From Takakia lepidozioides (taxonomy: Eukaryota; Streptophyta; Takakiopsida; Takakiales; Takakiaceae): 64,000 nt of DNA. Shown piece by piece: positions 25,903-38,143 of the stretch. The number at the start of each line of letters is the position of its first letter. Positions within the stretch are counted from its first letter, which is position 1. Where the stretch lies: assembly GCA_030704615.1 (NCBI GenBank), contig CM060732.1, forward strand, positions 23,310,001 to 23,374,000, given 5' to 3'. Below the pieces are notes generated by a model. It saw nothing but the letters and a program-made list of their open reading frames with translations, made no database searches and was not told where the DNA came from. Position numbers and translations under genes: made by a program.

Positions 25903-26133
25903 CGGACCCTGACCCGGTATACTGCCCCACTGAACCTAACAGGCGGGTCCGGGGCCGGGTTCATTTCAGAAATGAACTCGGGTCAGGGTTGGGGGTGTTT
26001 TGTGATTAGAGGGGTCCGGGGCAGGTTTTGACGTTTTGACCCCGGGTACCCGGCGGGTAACCCGGAACCGGAGGGTTACCCGGACCCGGATCCGCCGGGT
26101 AGCCGGGGTCACACCCGGACCCGCACAACATTG
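25903..26133. repeat. GC-rich hAT-like terminus
   Basis: Many copies of CCCGG, GGGTAACCCGG and ACCCGGACCC in both orientations. The right edge read on the minus strand is CAATGTTGTGCGGGTCC, which resembles a hAT terminal repeat (11 of 13 leading bases agree with the terminus at 19746). The 8-bp flank here (GTATATCT) does not match the flank at 19738-19745, so the two are not ends of one element. Confidence 0.5.
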
Positions 26134-26301
26134 GTATATCTGACCTCGCTCCTTGTCAATGTCTCGCAATGAAATTCTGTGTGTCCACAGGCATCCGTGT
26201 GCTCGGCATTGAAGCACAGAAATGCTTGGAAGCCACTGCATTGCTGTGAAAGCGAAGTGGGTTCTCACAATCGCACCGCTCCTCTGTCCTGGGGCCCCGC
26301 C

Positions 26302-29300
26302 ATGACTATGACTGCCCCCCTCTGCTTCTCGAAGGGCCTGGCTGTTGCCGCGTCTGCTGCAATGGCGCTTCTGTATGTGGGTTTGCTGTATGTTCCCCCC
26401 CTGGTGCTGAGGTTGGCTCCACCACGATCCATTACCGAGCACCTGCTTCGCCGCTTCGCTTTCTCAGCTATTGCATCCATCCTCGCATCTGTCGCTTGCG
26501 TCTCGCTCCTCACTGTAAGACATCCTCCTTTCTTTTTTGTCCAGTCCTTACGCTTTCTCTCCTTCTCCTTTCTAGACACACTGTGCAACTGGTTTGGAAT
26601 CACATTGTGTTTATCACCGTGATATCCATACCAGTCTGAACATGAAACACTCTCCCTGTAGTAACCGGATTTCACGAGTGCTGTGGCATTGCTGAGTCGG
26701 ATTTCCATTTGACTTCACATCATAATTAACTAACGTCCGCACGGAATGGTCGATGGATTTTGCAATCTGAAAAATGTGATGGCTACGATTGTGCTGGGGA
26801 TAATCAGTGGCTGGACGTTCTCTCTCACACTCACACGGAAATGTCACTTTCGACACCGCTACATGTGTGGGCATTTTGAAATTGTTGCTTCTTTTCTCCC
26901 TGTCCCATAAGCTCTTTGAGCTTTCCGCGGACGGTATAAAGTACCATTTCATTTCATTTCCCTCTGGCCCGTATAGATTTTTGTGCGTTGAGTTAAAGGA
27001 ATTAAAGTAACAGGCCACGAGGCATGCAATCAATTGGAAATTCAACAGGGCCTTGGTTCTGCTGGGACAGAACAAGATTTTGGGCACCTTCTGCAATAGC
27101 CTTGAATTGTTGCAACCAAACATTAAACCATTTGATGTCAATGTACCAGTCTTCTCAGGGAGAAGAACACCGGAGTTCAGGAGCGGGAGAGTTACTGAAG
27201 ATATTTGGTATTCGGCCGGACCATGTGGTATGTTGCCGGATGCTGACCCTTGGTCTTGACCGATCTGTTCTTTTCTAGATTTTGACACTTCAAACTGTAA
27301 GTGGACCTCAAAGGTCTCTCCAATTGGTTGTTGAGGCCCTCCTTTTCTCAATCATCTCATCCCCCATGGAGGGCACAGAGTGTCGAGCAATCACTCGCTA
27401 TTGAAAGCAGAAGAGGCCAACAAACATTATTGGATACTTCTGAACTCCCAGTAGTGGTGTCAAGTTTCTCAAGGTCGAACATGGATCCATGGCAAATGGT
27501 GTAACAAACTTCGACCTTTGTCACGGAAGACTAATCCATAGTCCATCCTTGAAAAGAGAGAGAAGCGAGGTGCCCACGGGAAAAATGGCGGCAAGGCACT
27601 GGAGGAGTTGCGGATGGTTTGCTGCTTCTTGATGAAAAATTTGACTTGCATAAAATGATTCAGGGTTGATTTATTGAAGGAAAGGATTGTGCCAAGTCCA
27701 TCACTAATTTATGCATGGTGGAACTCAAATAACTGGACTCTTTCTGCATCCGGAATGTAACAAAGAGCTAGTCAGAGAACAGGCTGGGTAGGCTTGACAA
27801 GCTTTATTCAAGGTGGGTACATTTTCACCTTATTTTCTACCCAAAAGTGTCTTACACTTCTTGGGCCGCAGGGAGCCCCCAGAGATGATATACCCAAACT
27901 TTCATCTGCCTTATAAGCATTTATGCAGCCGTTGATAAGATGCAACATCAACTGTTTCGGTGCCGTTACTAGTTGTAGGACTAACAATGGCATGTTACCT
28001 TTACTTCCACGTGACAGAAGATTCAAGCAATCATTCTAAGTGATGAGGACCATGTTCATCTCTCTTTTTCTCTCGCTTTCTCTCTTGCTCAGTGGCAGGC
28101 AATTCTGTTTCCCCTGCTCTTGACTACCCTGCTGTATCTCGGCCCCCTGGTTATGGCAGCTTTGGAGTGCCCGCCATCCAACTATGTCGGTAAACAAGCT
28201 GGGGGGTCTGTGAGACGTGCGTACACTAAGCTGGTCGATGGCATCAGCCTTGTGGCCTTTGATATATTGGCCTGGCGCAACTTTTTGGTGGTTAGTATCC
28301 CTTTGTGTGTCTCATTTCCTCCCTATCTGCTGTGCTTTCAGCTTCCATTTCCCAATATGGTGTATATTTTGTTTTCGGCCCTAGATTTTTTTGGGTGGTC
28401 AAATGTGGTTGCAGTGTGTGTATTGGTACCCATAGGGGCATCTCGTATGTTTCACTTGCATGCATTGTAGGCTGTGGCTGATTCGCTATAGTCCTTCATG
28501 ATTTCTTCCCTCTTTGATTTGGAAGTGTTGCATCTTATATCAGCCTGAGTGGATTCTTGTGCTTATTACTGTGAATTGAGCCATAGTTTTTGGTCTTGCC
28601 TATTCTGTCTGGGGAAACCGCCTTTCAGATTAGCATGGTTGTGGATTGTTCGATTTGTTCGTCATTTCAATTAGCAAGTTGGGGGAATGTTGTCAGGCGC
28701 CTCTTACGGAAGAGTGGGTGTTCCGAGCATGCATGATACCGTTGCTCCTGTGTGGTGGCTTCTCACCAACGATTGTGGTGTTTGTGTGCCCATTATTCTT
28801 CAGCTTAGGTGAACTCAGGTGACCCCTATAGCATGTGGCACATTTGCTCTCTTGTGTCTCTCTTCCTTCAGAATGAAATATTTTCCTTCTTTCTCTAATA
28901 TATAGAAGAATCCGGCCCAAGCCAGTGTAAATAAGAGCCATCTCCCCTAGCAAGCCAGGATACTGCCCCCGGTCAGGGGTGGGCCCTATTTCTTTCTCTG
29001 GTATTCGCTACTGCTCTTTAACTTGTACATTCAGAAGTTAGCAATGAGTCCTTTGGCCGTGCGTTTTCTTCTCGCAGGGGACCTTTGACTGGCTAGGCAA
29101 CAGCCTGTATGTTTTCAGAGCCAAAGTAGCCAAGCGTTGGCAGATCTGCAGTTGTAATCATGGATGCAATCTAATAGTCGCGGTGTTGTGGCAGCCCACT
29201 TGCATCATTTTTGGGAGTTGGTTTACCAAGAGAAGCACAATAAAGGAAGGGCAGCTCTCATTGTGGGTGCGTTTCTCTCACCCTTAGACAATCACTCAAG

Positions 29301-30627
29301 CAATAGTTTTATTTTAGGCTCTGGTTTAATTTCCTCTCTCATGTTTTCTTCCATTTTGTCCTATAATCTCTATGAGCTTTCCGCGGACATTATAAAGCAC
29401 CATTTCATTTCATTTCTCACCCGTTTCACACTACCAGAGGCCATTTCCCTCTTGAAACAAACCCTGACTACCTACAGGAGCAAGAAAAGGGGTCAATCAG
29501 GAGGATTTGTTTGCCCTGATTCTAGTCTGTGTCAATGATGCCAAGTTGCACATGGAAGCTCCCTCCATATATCCAAGGGGCGAGGACACTGCCACACTAT
29601 ACAGGTGGTTCTGAGTCGACTTTGAAGTATGTCCCTGTATCTATGTATAAAAGAATGCCAGTTCATAAGTTCATCCCTACTGCTGTAGGAGGATGAAGAG
29701 ATTTGCAGTGCCATCTGATGCATCCAGGGCTAAGCCTGGTTGAACTGCAAACTGAAACTGCAAACTTTCAATATGGGTGCAGGATTGCAGCTTGGGTATA
29801 CTACTGTCTTTGGGTGGTATGCTACCTTTCTTTACCTTCGTACAGGTAAATCTGTTCCCATGCTACAATTAATAGGTTAAATAGATGTGAAATAGACTCG
29901 AGATAGCACAGCTGCTTTGTATTGTTGACACCTGTTGTTGACTGCCTAATCTTTCAATTGTTTAATCTTGGAATTCCTATTTGGAATGTGTAAATGTTGT
30001 GATAGATGGTTTGAGCATGGGTATATTGGCCTGACAAGGCATGGGAATGGAGGGTTTCACATGTAGGCCATCTGCTAGCACCATTAGTTGCTCATATATT
30101 CTGCAATGTGATGGGTTTGCCTGCTGTTGGCAATGCCCTCAGGTCTCCCCATCATTCAGGTATTTTCCCTCTCTTCCCTCTTTCTTCCACACACAGTATG
30201 ACTAGCAAAGTTGTTGCGCTTTTCTCACCACATCTCTGATGGTAAGGTCCGAGTAGCAGTGGACAAACAAATATCTTAAAATTATAGGGTAATGTCCATA
30301 TCAACCTTAACAGTTGGTTAGTCTCCCTTGAGGAGGATGCCTTACATTTGGCTTGATACATCTGCCTTGTAGTGGTGACTAGTGTGTACAGCTAGTCAGG
30401 AGGTTTGCACATTTTAAGTCATAGCTGTCTAGGCTTACATTTGTCCTGAATGTTTAAATCACAATTTGATTCATTTGTGATGGTGTGCAGTGGTGGCACT
30501 TTCTTTTGCCACAGGCTTGGGGGGTTTTGTGTTACTGTTGGGACCTGCATCATCACCAATGTGGTACAATGTCCAGACCTCCAATGACAAGTGTAGTTGT
30601 TGGCTGGGCCACTGCAAGTGGCTATAG
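26302..30627 (+). CDS. CAAX prenyl protease 2 (RCE1/FACE2), 8 exons, intact
   Basis: ER-membrane protease that removes the last three residues of prenylated CaaX proteins. Exons: 26302-26514, 27159-27227, 28093-28290, 28697-28808, 29195-29266, 29783-29845, 30067-30159, 30491-30627. They total 957 nt (318 aa), all GT-AG with consistent phase. Length fits plant and animal RCE1 (about 310-330 aa). The CPBP/ABI-type active-site motifs are present: the Glu-Glu motif in [18 protein letters not shown] (exon 4), the His motif in [16 protein letters not shown] (exons 4-5) and HxxxN in HIFCN (exon 7). Exon 2 gives [10 protein letters not shown], exon 6 [20 protein letters not shown], exon 8 the last hydrophobic span. 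The start is the ATG giving [17 protein letters not shown], just before the first membrane span. Introns carry a shared repeat (see 26879 and 29330). No defect was seen. Confidence 0.93.
26879..26985 (+). repeat. intronic repeat with ATTTC tail, copy 1
   Basis: About 65 bp around GAGCTTTCCGCGGAC, ending in CCATTTCATTTCATTTC, recur at about 29330-29440 in another intron of the same gene. A tail of short tandem ATTTC suggests the 3' end of a SINE or RTE-type LINE. Confidence 0.55.
29330..29440 (+). repeat. intronic repeat with ATTTC tail, copy 2
   Basis: Second copy of the 26879-26985 repeat, about 85% alike by eye, in the RCE1 intron between exons 5 and 6 and in the same orientation. Confidence 0.55.
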
Positions 30628-33600
30628 TCAGCCTCTGCAAAATATTTACACACGCAGTTTATAGCCACAACCTAACTTCAAAATGCAACATAAGGAGTTA
30701 GTTAGCAGTAATTGCTACAGCTCCAGTCTCTTGAATGTTCACCTGTCTACTTTCCCAACTAGAAAGGTAGTTGTTTCAAAACTTGTTTAGGGAGGGAAGG
30801 TATTTGAGCAGGTGCAAGAGTAAAGGAAGATTATTTATACGAATTTGTTATGGTGGGTAGTAACTATCTTTTTCCTCAACTTCCCTTCCAACTTTATCCA
30901 CGTTTTTACAGTCAACTGGGCTGTTTTTACAGTCAACTGACCTTGATTTTACATGAAGAGTAGTTTTGAAAGTTTCAACCAGGATAAAAGCCATAACGAG
31001 ATTTACATAGGTCACATCCACAGGGTTAAACTTGTGTTGGCTTTCACTTTTGTTTTAGTTTTCTACCAGCAGATGTATTGTTTTTGTATGCAACCTCTGT
31101 TAGTGAACAATTATCATTCCACTGAACAGCACAACAATATACCACCGAATGGTAGAAAGTAAGCAGGTTGAGATGGGTTGATGTTAAGTCTTGAAAAATA
31201 ACTGTCTACACAAATAAAAGCATAACATGACTTACATAATTGTCATATGACACACAGGAAAAGAAGATTGTCCAGAATTGCACATACTGAACTGGCTTTG
31301 GAGTCAGTTTTTCACCAGGATTTAATCAAAACAAAGCAAGGGAAACAACCCCTTGCAGAGCCACAAGGTTTACAGGTAGATGGGCAAACCAGTTTGTGAG
31401 CATTTCCGTGGTTCAATGCCCATGTTACATAAGATCTTCAAGGCAGAAGATTGAAAGTGATTTGATGTGCTACGTTCCAATCCGAGGAGCCAGCAAAGTA
31501 ACTTTGCTGCTTACTGATAAGTTAGTAAAGCTAGTTCGATCGATGATCGATCCGTGCACCCGAAGAGCTTGGGAGTTCTGCAATGCATGGCATCGTTACC
31601 CTTTCTCGCTACTTCATACAATGATCTCTGAAAGCTGAGCGCAGTTTCTTTCCAATACCCACGTCCTTCATGAAAAGAAACATGTTTCATCGAGTTAGTG
31701 GAACCAAAGATTCTGTAGCGATGGATATTGGATTGACTCGTGCAGAAAAATGCGAACAAAGATAAAAACGAGCGACGGAGAGAGCATGAGAGACGATGAT
31801 CGCAACCAGAACAGACCACTTTTTCCAGAGGGAGTGGGAAGTATTACCGACATTTGTTGTTGTCCATACATGGCTACCAACTCCAGCCATTTCCCTGTAT
31901 TCTCTCCCAAGGCTAACTCGCCGGATATGTGGTTTATGGAACAGTGTCTGCGAACAATGGCTGGAAGGGATCACGATCGAAGAAGCCCCTGCATACATAC
32001 TGACTGATGCGGAGTCCGGACACTTGAAAGAGTTAACAGTGCAGTCAGTGATTTGCCGCGCACAGAACTCCCTGCCACCTCCAAGCCAAGACTTCTAGGT
32101 GCAACCAGCTTCTCCTCGTCTATGTAATCCAGAGCTGAAACGAGTCTGATCACGGACGTTGAGAGTGCCCATCACGACCCGTCAACATAACTGCAAATGT
32201 TGACAGATCGTGATGAACATTCCCAACGAGGGCATCAAGATCACACGCTTGCCACCCCAGATTTCCTCCAGCGTTTGCAAGATCCAGGTCTAGCCCGCCC
32301 AAAGCGCCTTCTTCCAACCTCTTGAGTCTAAGCTAATGTTTCAATCGAAGCCCAGCCAAAACCGGGCCATAGTTCTGAGATCCTCAAGTCAGATCTCTCC
32401 CTTACCTGATGGGTGGTCAGACGGCTGCCTAAGTACAGACAATTGAAGCTTGGTTGCGCATTGGTCGTAAGGTCCAGCGTGGGGCAGATGCAACGAGTAC
32501 AAAACTAGAACCTAAAGTACACCGTCAAAGAGACAACAACACGTAGCCCCTCAAGTGAATGCATTCTTCTCCATGTAGGGGACGGGACCCAACTGAACCC
32601 ACCCAAGCCCTGCCTCTCTTGGGCTGCTCGGATCGTAGGAGGCCCAACGGGTGAAAGACTGATACTCGAACAGTGAGAGCAATAGAGCCTCGGACTGGAA
32701 CAGTAGGTGACTGTAGGGTGCTAAACACGTATAAATATCATTTGCACTGAGGCTCCTTGCCCTTATAATATTGATGGCATGCTCGTCGAGCTGGTTGCCC
32801 ACGCCACACCATAACTGTTTGTCGACATGCAGACATTATTATTGTACTTCCGGTGAGAGGGACTGCGCCTAGTCTCGGGTGTGATGACTCTCATCATCCA
32901 CCCCTCCACATTTAAGATACTTACTGCTCCGTGATTAATCTCGCCATGACTAAACATCGAAATTAGGAAAGGTGCAGTGCTCCTGTTTATGGTCTCCCAC
33001 GAGGAAAGGCCAGGTGATGGAGAAGATACGCTTACAATAAAGACAAGGCAAGCCACCCAGGGAGCTGGTCATGGCACACCGCCACTCGCACATCTCTCTT
33101 CAACCCATGTTCTCTGCAAGTGCACTCTGCTTTAATCCTCCCGGCATCACTTCACCCTGCCCCATTAATGCCCGCTCCCCACCATCCTGCCACGCCGCCG
33201 CCTCCTCCCCCATAAGTTAGCCACCCCACCACCCCCCCTTCTCCTTCCCTTCCGCCTTCGTACACCCCCGTACTCTGATGAGCCCCTCCCCTTGTTTATC
33301 ATCATCAACCCACCACCTAATTATCACCTAATCACCTCATCACCTGCCCTGTTGTCTGTTCCCACTTTTGGGAACAGAAAAACCAAGCCTGCCAGCCCTC
33401 CTTTTTTAAGGGGAAAACTGTAAACCTTCCATGGGAGTCAGTCTTTTTTTTCCCTTAAGAAAGGGGATGGAGGCCCTGCACTTTATAACAGAGGGACAAA
33501 GCAATGTATTATATACATTGCTACATAAGCTTTTCTTTCTTTCTTTTGTTTGTGGGTGAGAACTTTTATTATCACCCTGTTTTTGCACCTTGTTACACTT

Positions 33601-36600
33601 GCCAGACTCCACTGTTTTGTTTACAATCTTCAGGCTTGAGTTACATTAAATTGCAAGCTTTTGTGTTTCATGTAAACACACAAGAGAGCTACTCAGACGG
33701 TCGTCTCATAATAAGAATTTTGGAAAGGCAGTACCATATAAGAACAAATGTTGGTTGATGATGGAGGTGACAACTTGCCTGAATTGAACCCAATCATCAC
33801 CATTTTTCTTCTGTAGTATTTTTACTTTTGAATACCCAAAAGATTGGTAAGGCTAGTAGCACAGTGGGTGGAATCTTTTCCTCGGAAATTTTCTGGCCAT
33901 AAAATGTGGCTAGGATGGCTCCATGGAGTGAAATGGCTAAGAAGAAAGGCCGTCTAGACACATAGGGATCTTCTGGGGGACAATACTATATGCACACTCA
34001 TATCCACTCTAGTTTCAAGGTGTCCGTTCTGCGAAACAAACAAGGAAAACCCAATACAGAAAACAAAAACAAAAAAAAAACAATTGAGTATCACAGTTTC
34101 AAGAGAGGATCAAACACGTGCTACTTGTTTTTTTCCTGCTGGTTTGAGTTTCGCCCTTTGGTTTTTTGGCTTGTACTTTGCTTGCGCTTCTTTTTGACAC
34201 ACTTGTTGCAATATATGAATATAATAAATGAATAAGATGTAGGGATGACTCCAAAACACTCATCCTCAGTTGTCTTAACTTTGCAAGCTCTAGCCATGTA
34301 CTTAGTACTTATGCCTCTTTTTAAGACATCCATGATGGGGTGAGCTCATAAGCCCACCGCCCATTCAGGGGTTGGCCAGATTCTAAGAAAAATTTAAGTC
34401 CTTGTTCATCTACCGCGGCGGACCTTAATGGTCATATCCGGCATCTCAATGTTCGAGGATTAATTTCCCAAGCCTAACTGCCTAAGTTGTTTAATTCATT
34501 TTTATGTGGTGGGTCAACCAAAACTGTTTTTTAACAAATTTCTTTTTATGTGAAGCAGTGTGAGAGATGCTTCTGAGAGTGCGGCCACAAATACGCTCAT
34601 ATGTCATGTGTGATGTTGGAGGGGGGTGATTCCACGAATACGACACCGCGCGATTCCTCATAAACAAATGTAGATACTTGATGGGCTAAGAACAAGACAC
34701 ATATTGATTCCATATCGATGGAGGGAAAATAGAAATTACCTGAATAAGACACTGATCTTACTAAACTTGATTCTCTATATAACAAAGAATAAATGAATGG
34801 GTGCATGACCTGATTTGTCACCTTCCATTAGGGACAATGTAGAAACATTTATATTGGTTGTGCAAAAAACAATTTATGGGCGGGTGTGGTCCGGCCAATC
34901 CACCAGATCTTTCTAACTCTACTAAGGTACCCATAAGCCCCATAAATTCTCCCTTGACTTAACCCCTAAGTTATTTTCAATATTTCTTAAATAAGAGAAA
35001 AGCTGGAGCGGTGTCTTGTTTCTCAGCCTTCATGGCTTTTGTAAGGTTATTTTTTCCTTACCCTTAATAAAATTCTCAGGGCCACTGTCCCCTATTCCTC
35101 AAAAGTAGAAAAGAAAAGCAAAAAAGAGAAAAGATTTAAATTATTTTAAGACTTGTAAATGCAGCTGCCTTTGATCCCTCAGCGTGGATTGGGTCTGGGG
35201 CTCAACCCTCTGTGGTTTAGGAGCCTCAGGTCCCCTGTAACTTGTGCCTCATGGCTCAGAAAGGTTGTTCCCTGCACCCATCGTTCAGGGTTCCTTTCCA
35301 AACAAACAAACACATTTCTGGCAGAAAGAAAAAATCAAAAAAAATATTTCTTATTGTTTAAAATGTTCTTATATGCAGTACAACGCTTCGTCGCCCTTTG
35401 GGGGGTGGGCCCTATAAAGAAAACTCTACGGACACCAGGTAATTTTCGAGCTATGTATGTCAAATCCGCAGACTTGCATCATATGCGCGGCAGGTGTGTG
35501 GAATGGAGGACATGCAAATGTAGCCTGCAACGAGGGCTTTACAACTTTTGCCCAAAAACAAAACTCTCTGTACTTTAAAAGTTATGTGCACTACAATCCG
35601 ATGCAGGGACCTATACAGAGCTACATATTGATAGTGAAGTGACACCAGAAAAGTGCACTTATTAGGCTCTCTCTTCCTGGGGGAGGAGTGTTGAGTCTTC
35701 CACTCTCTCTCTCTCTCTCCCGCTAATAAGTATGTAGTTAGTAGTTACATCCACACACCCTGATACATTTATACATTGATACAGTGATAGAGGCCGTTTG
35801 AAATGAAGCAACAAGACAGCCACATTGATGACTGATTATGACTCCATGTTTGTTGGTGTGATGCACCAATCACAACCCCACATTGTATGAACCAAGCAAG
35901 TGACATGTCAGAAAAGAAGCAGAAGGGCTGTAGATTCTGGACTTGTATACTTGCTGTCTGTCCTGCAACAGTCGGAGCAGGCATTTACTGTGGATCTTCT
36001 AAATTTTAGCCCATAATCTGGTGTCTGAACAGCAACACTGGGTCATCAATGTAACTGTAAATTTTGGGCTTGCGAATCCACATCGATCTGCGTGGAAGAT
36101 TACATCACCAGGCCAGCGTTTAATACTCTCGGAACCCAAACCTCCAATTTATTAAAATTGGCTTTCTGTATCAAAATCCCTAAACAATCAACCTCCAATT
36201 TATTTCTCGCTTTGTTGGGGTAATTTAAGTATTAAGAACTCTCCCATCCGAGGTGTGGTAAATGGAATGAACTCTCCCTCCGACAACAGGGAAGGACACA
36301 AACTGCGACTGCGCCGTCGGCGGTGGCTTTGGTGGGCCGGACGGCGACGGCGGACGTGCGTGTCCGGCATGACCCCGGCACGGGTGCGGCATGGCACGGG
36401 TCCCCAGGCCCCGCGCCAGCCTGGGATACGTGGATGAATTTCATTCGCTGGTTTGCTGGTTGGTCGGATGGCGCAGCCTTGCATTATGTCACTATTTCCC
36501 AGTCCATCTGGCATCGACAGGTAGGTCATTCCTCCGATGGATGAACATAGATGAAAACTGGTTCCCATCCCCGTTTTTTCGTTTGAGTTCCTACAGGGTT

Positions 36601-36642
36601 CCCCGTAGGTTATGTGATGGATTACATCCCTTCTAGAGCTGG
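30628..36642. other. no recognisable gene
   Basis: Open frames exist on both strands around 31400-33060 (for example on the minus strand at 32153-31971 and 33056-32763), but none shows a known domain or a convincing exon chain. 33100-33340 is C-rich, 35702-35722 is a (CT)n run and 36250-36470 is locally GC-rich. No terminal repeats, tRNA or SINE boxes were recognised before the SINE at 36651. Confidence 0.45.
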
Positions 36643-36650
36643 CAGGTTTT

Positions 36651-36875
36651 ATTTTTTATTTTTTATTTTTTTATTTTAAAGGAAACCTGGGAGCGACTGC
36701 TCACAATTCAGGCCCTTGAGGAGGGGGAAAAATTAACCCCCTTTCAGATAAGCCACAGGTGGGAAAAGTCACCACCAGACCAGCCGGTCGCGAACAATCC
36801 ACACACCAGGCAGGGCAGCGGGTTTGAACCCCGAACCACCAGGGCGACACACTGTGCACTTACCAGCTGATGTGC
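36651..36875 (-). mobile_element. tRNA-derived SINE (family A)
   Basis: On the minus strand the head reads GGCACATCAGCTGGTAAGTG (A box), then GGGGTTCAAACCC (B box, Pol III internal promoter) about 35 bp later, and the element ends in an A-rich tail of (A4-7)T units. The copy is flanked by the 8-bp direct repeat CAGGTTTT at 36643-36650 and 36876-36883. Length 225 bp. It sits at the edge of the chromodomain-bearing non-LTR element. Confidence 0.75.
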
Positions 36876-36883
36876 CAGGTTTT

Positions 36884-38143
36884 GCGAGTCAACCAAGCCG
36901 AGCACATTGCTTTTGCTCCAGGAGAGATCGAACTCCTTACAAAGCTTCCTCCGACGTTGCTCCGAAGCTATGGGACAGCTGCAAGAAGAGAAACCCAAGC
37001 CTTGCGCCCCTCAATCATCATATCACCATAAATTTTAAAAAGAGTCCAGTCAGCACTCCTAACGCCCTAATACAACTCCCAACCGAAAACTATGGAATTG
37101 GCTCTAGCCCATTGATCATCTTGTATGCCCGTACACTAGGCACACAATTAAAAGAAGCATTAAACGACCCTGGTCGCCTTGGTATCATCTACCAAGGACT
37201 CCTCAAATTCTTGGCCCTAAATTACAATGGCCTCTACACGCTATCATCCCTGCACCCACAAGCCTGCTTGCACTCCCCCACTGCACGCACACTACTCATC
37301 CTACACCAAATGAAAATCAGTGTACAAACTGACCTACCGGACTACCCTAATACCTCCTTCCACTGGAACGCACCTGGCTCAGAAGTCCTTATCTGTCGCA
37401 ATTCGAAAATTTCTCATCCAAAACAAAGAATCCTCATCCTCACTTACTTCAAAGAGCGTCACATTACCACCCTCACCCAACTCACCACAGCCACAGGTCG
37501 CCGACTTCTAAGGCCCAGTGAATTCACTACTAAATTCTCGCGTGCTACGACCAAAACCAGTCGTTATTTACAGCACCTCCGCACACTCTTTTGCCATCCA
37601 ACTAAAGCCTGCACCCTTCAATGCGACCTTCCCTGCCCCCACTACCCACATACGGCCCAAGACCTGCTCCCCCAGTACAGATCTGCCCCAACTGCCTCCA
37701 TTTATCAAAAACTCAGAACACCGCCTGTCACTAATACTCCCACATACACCGAACCTGACCCTCCTTCTGAAGCACCCGACACTCCAACCAATATGCCAAA
37801 CATCCCCACCTATCCCCCACTATCCCCCGTAGGGACCCCCCCTACCTCCCCACATAACCCCGTTAACCCTAATGTCTTTGTCATTGAAGCCATACTGGGT
37901 GTCAAAACCCAAACGTCAATAGACGCCTTTGGGGCCACCTGCGTTGACACATATTATCACTGCAAATGGGCTGGCTATTCCTCAGAAGACAACACATGGC
38001 AAAAAGAAGACGATCTTTTTGGCCCTCGTGACGATGTGATCCAGACCACAACCTGGCCCTTCTCACCGCCTTCTACAAATATACTAACACCGCCTACCTT
38101 ACACATATCCACCAGCAACATGCCACCCCCGCCCAACCTATAG
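36884..38143 (+). pseudogene. non-LTR retroelement: post-RT region and chromodomain
   Basis: Part of a 439-codon open frame (36824-38143; its first codons lie in the SINE). The region 37040-37560 resembles the part of LINE polyproteins downstream of the RT (ARTLGTQLKEALNDPGRLGI, YFKERHITTLTQL). At 37871-38022 lies a chromodomain-like fold: VFVIEAILGVK, then YYHCKWAGYSSEDNTWQKED, including the YxxKWxGY...TWxxxxD signature that binds methylated histone tails. The RT catalytic core itself is absent, so the copy is 5' truncated. A Pro/Thr-rich linker (about 37690-37860) joins the two parts. Confidence 0.6.

Noticed and set aside
19738-26141. One 6.4-kb hAT element bounded by the termini at 19746 and 26133
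   Set aside because: Terminal repeats agree only over about 13 bp, subterminal motifs differ in kind, and the 8-bp flanks CTCTCAAC and GTATATCT do not match.
31511-33056. Cluster of minus-strand open frames that might be an unrecognised gene
   Set aside because: No recognisable domain, no consistent exon chain, and overlapping plus-strand frames of similar length.
35589-35600. CACTACAATCCG as a possible partner end for the CACTA terminus at 45909
   Set aside because: The flanking triplets do not match, the subterminal sequence is unrelated, and several independent elements lie between.
36250-36470. GC-rich Arg-rich frames
   Set aside because: Composition-driven frames on both strands; no domain or splice context.
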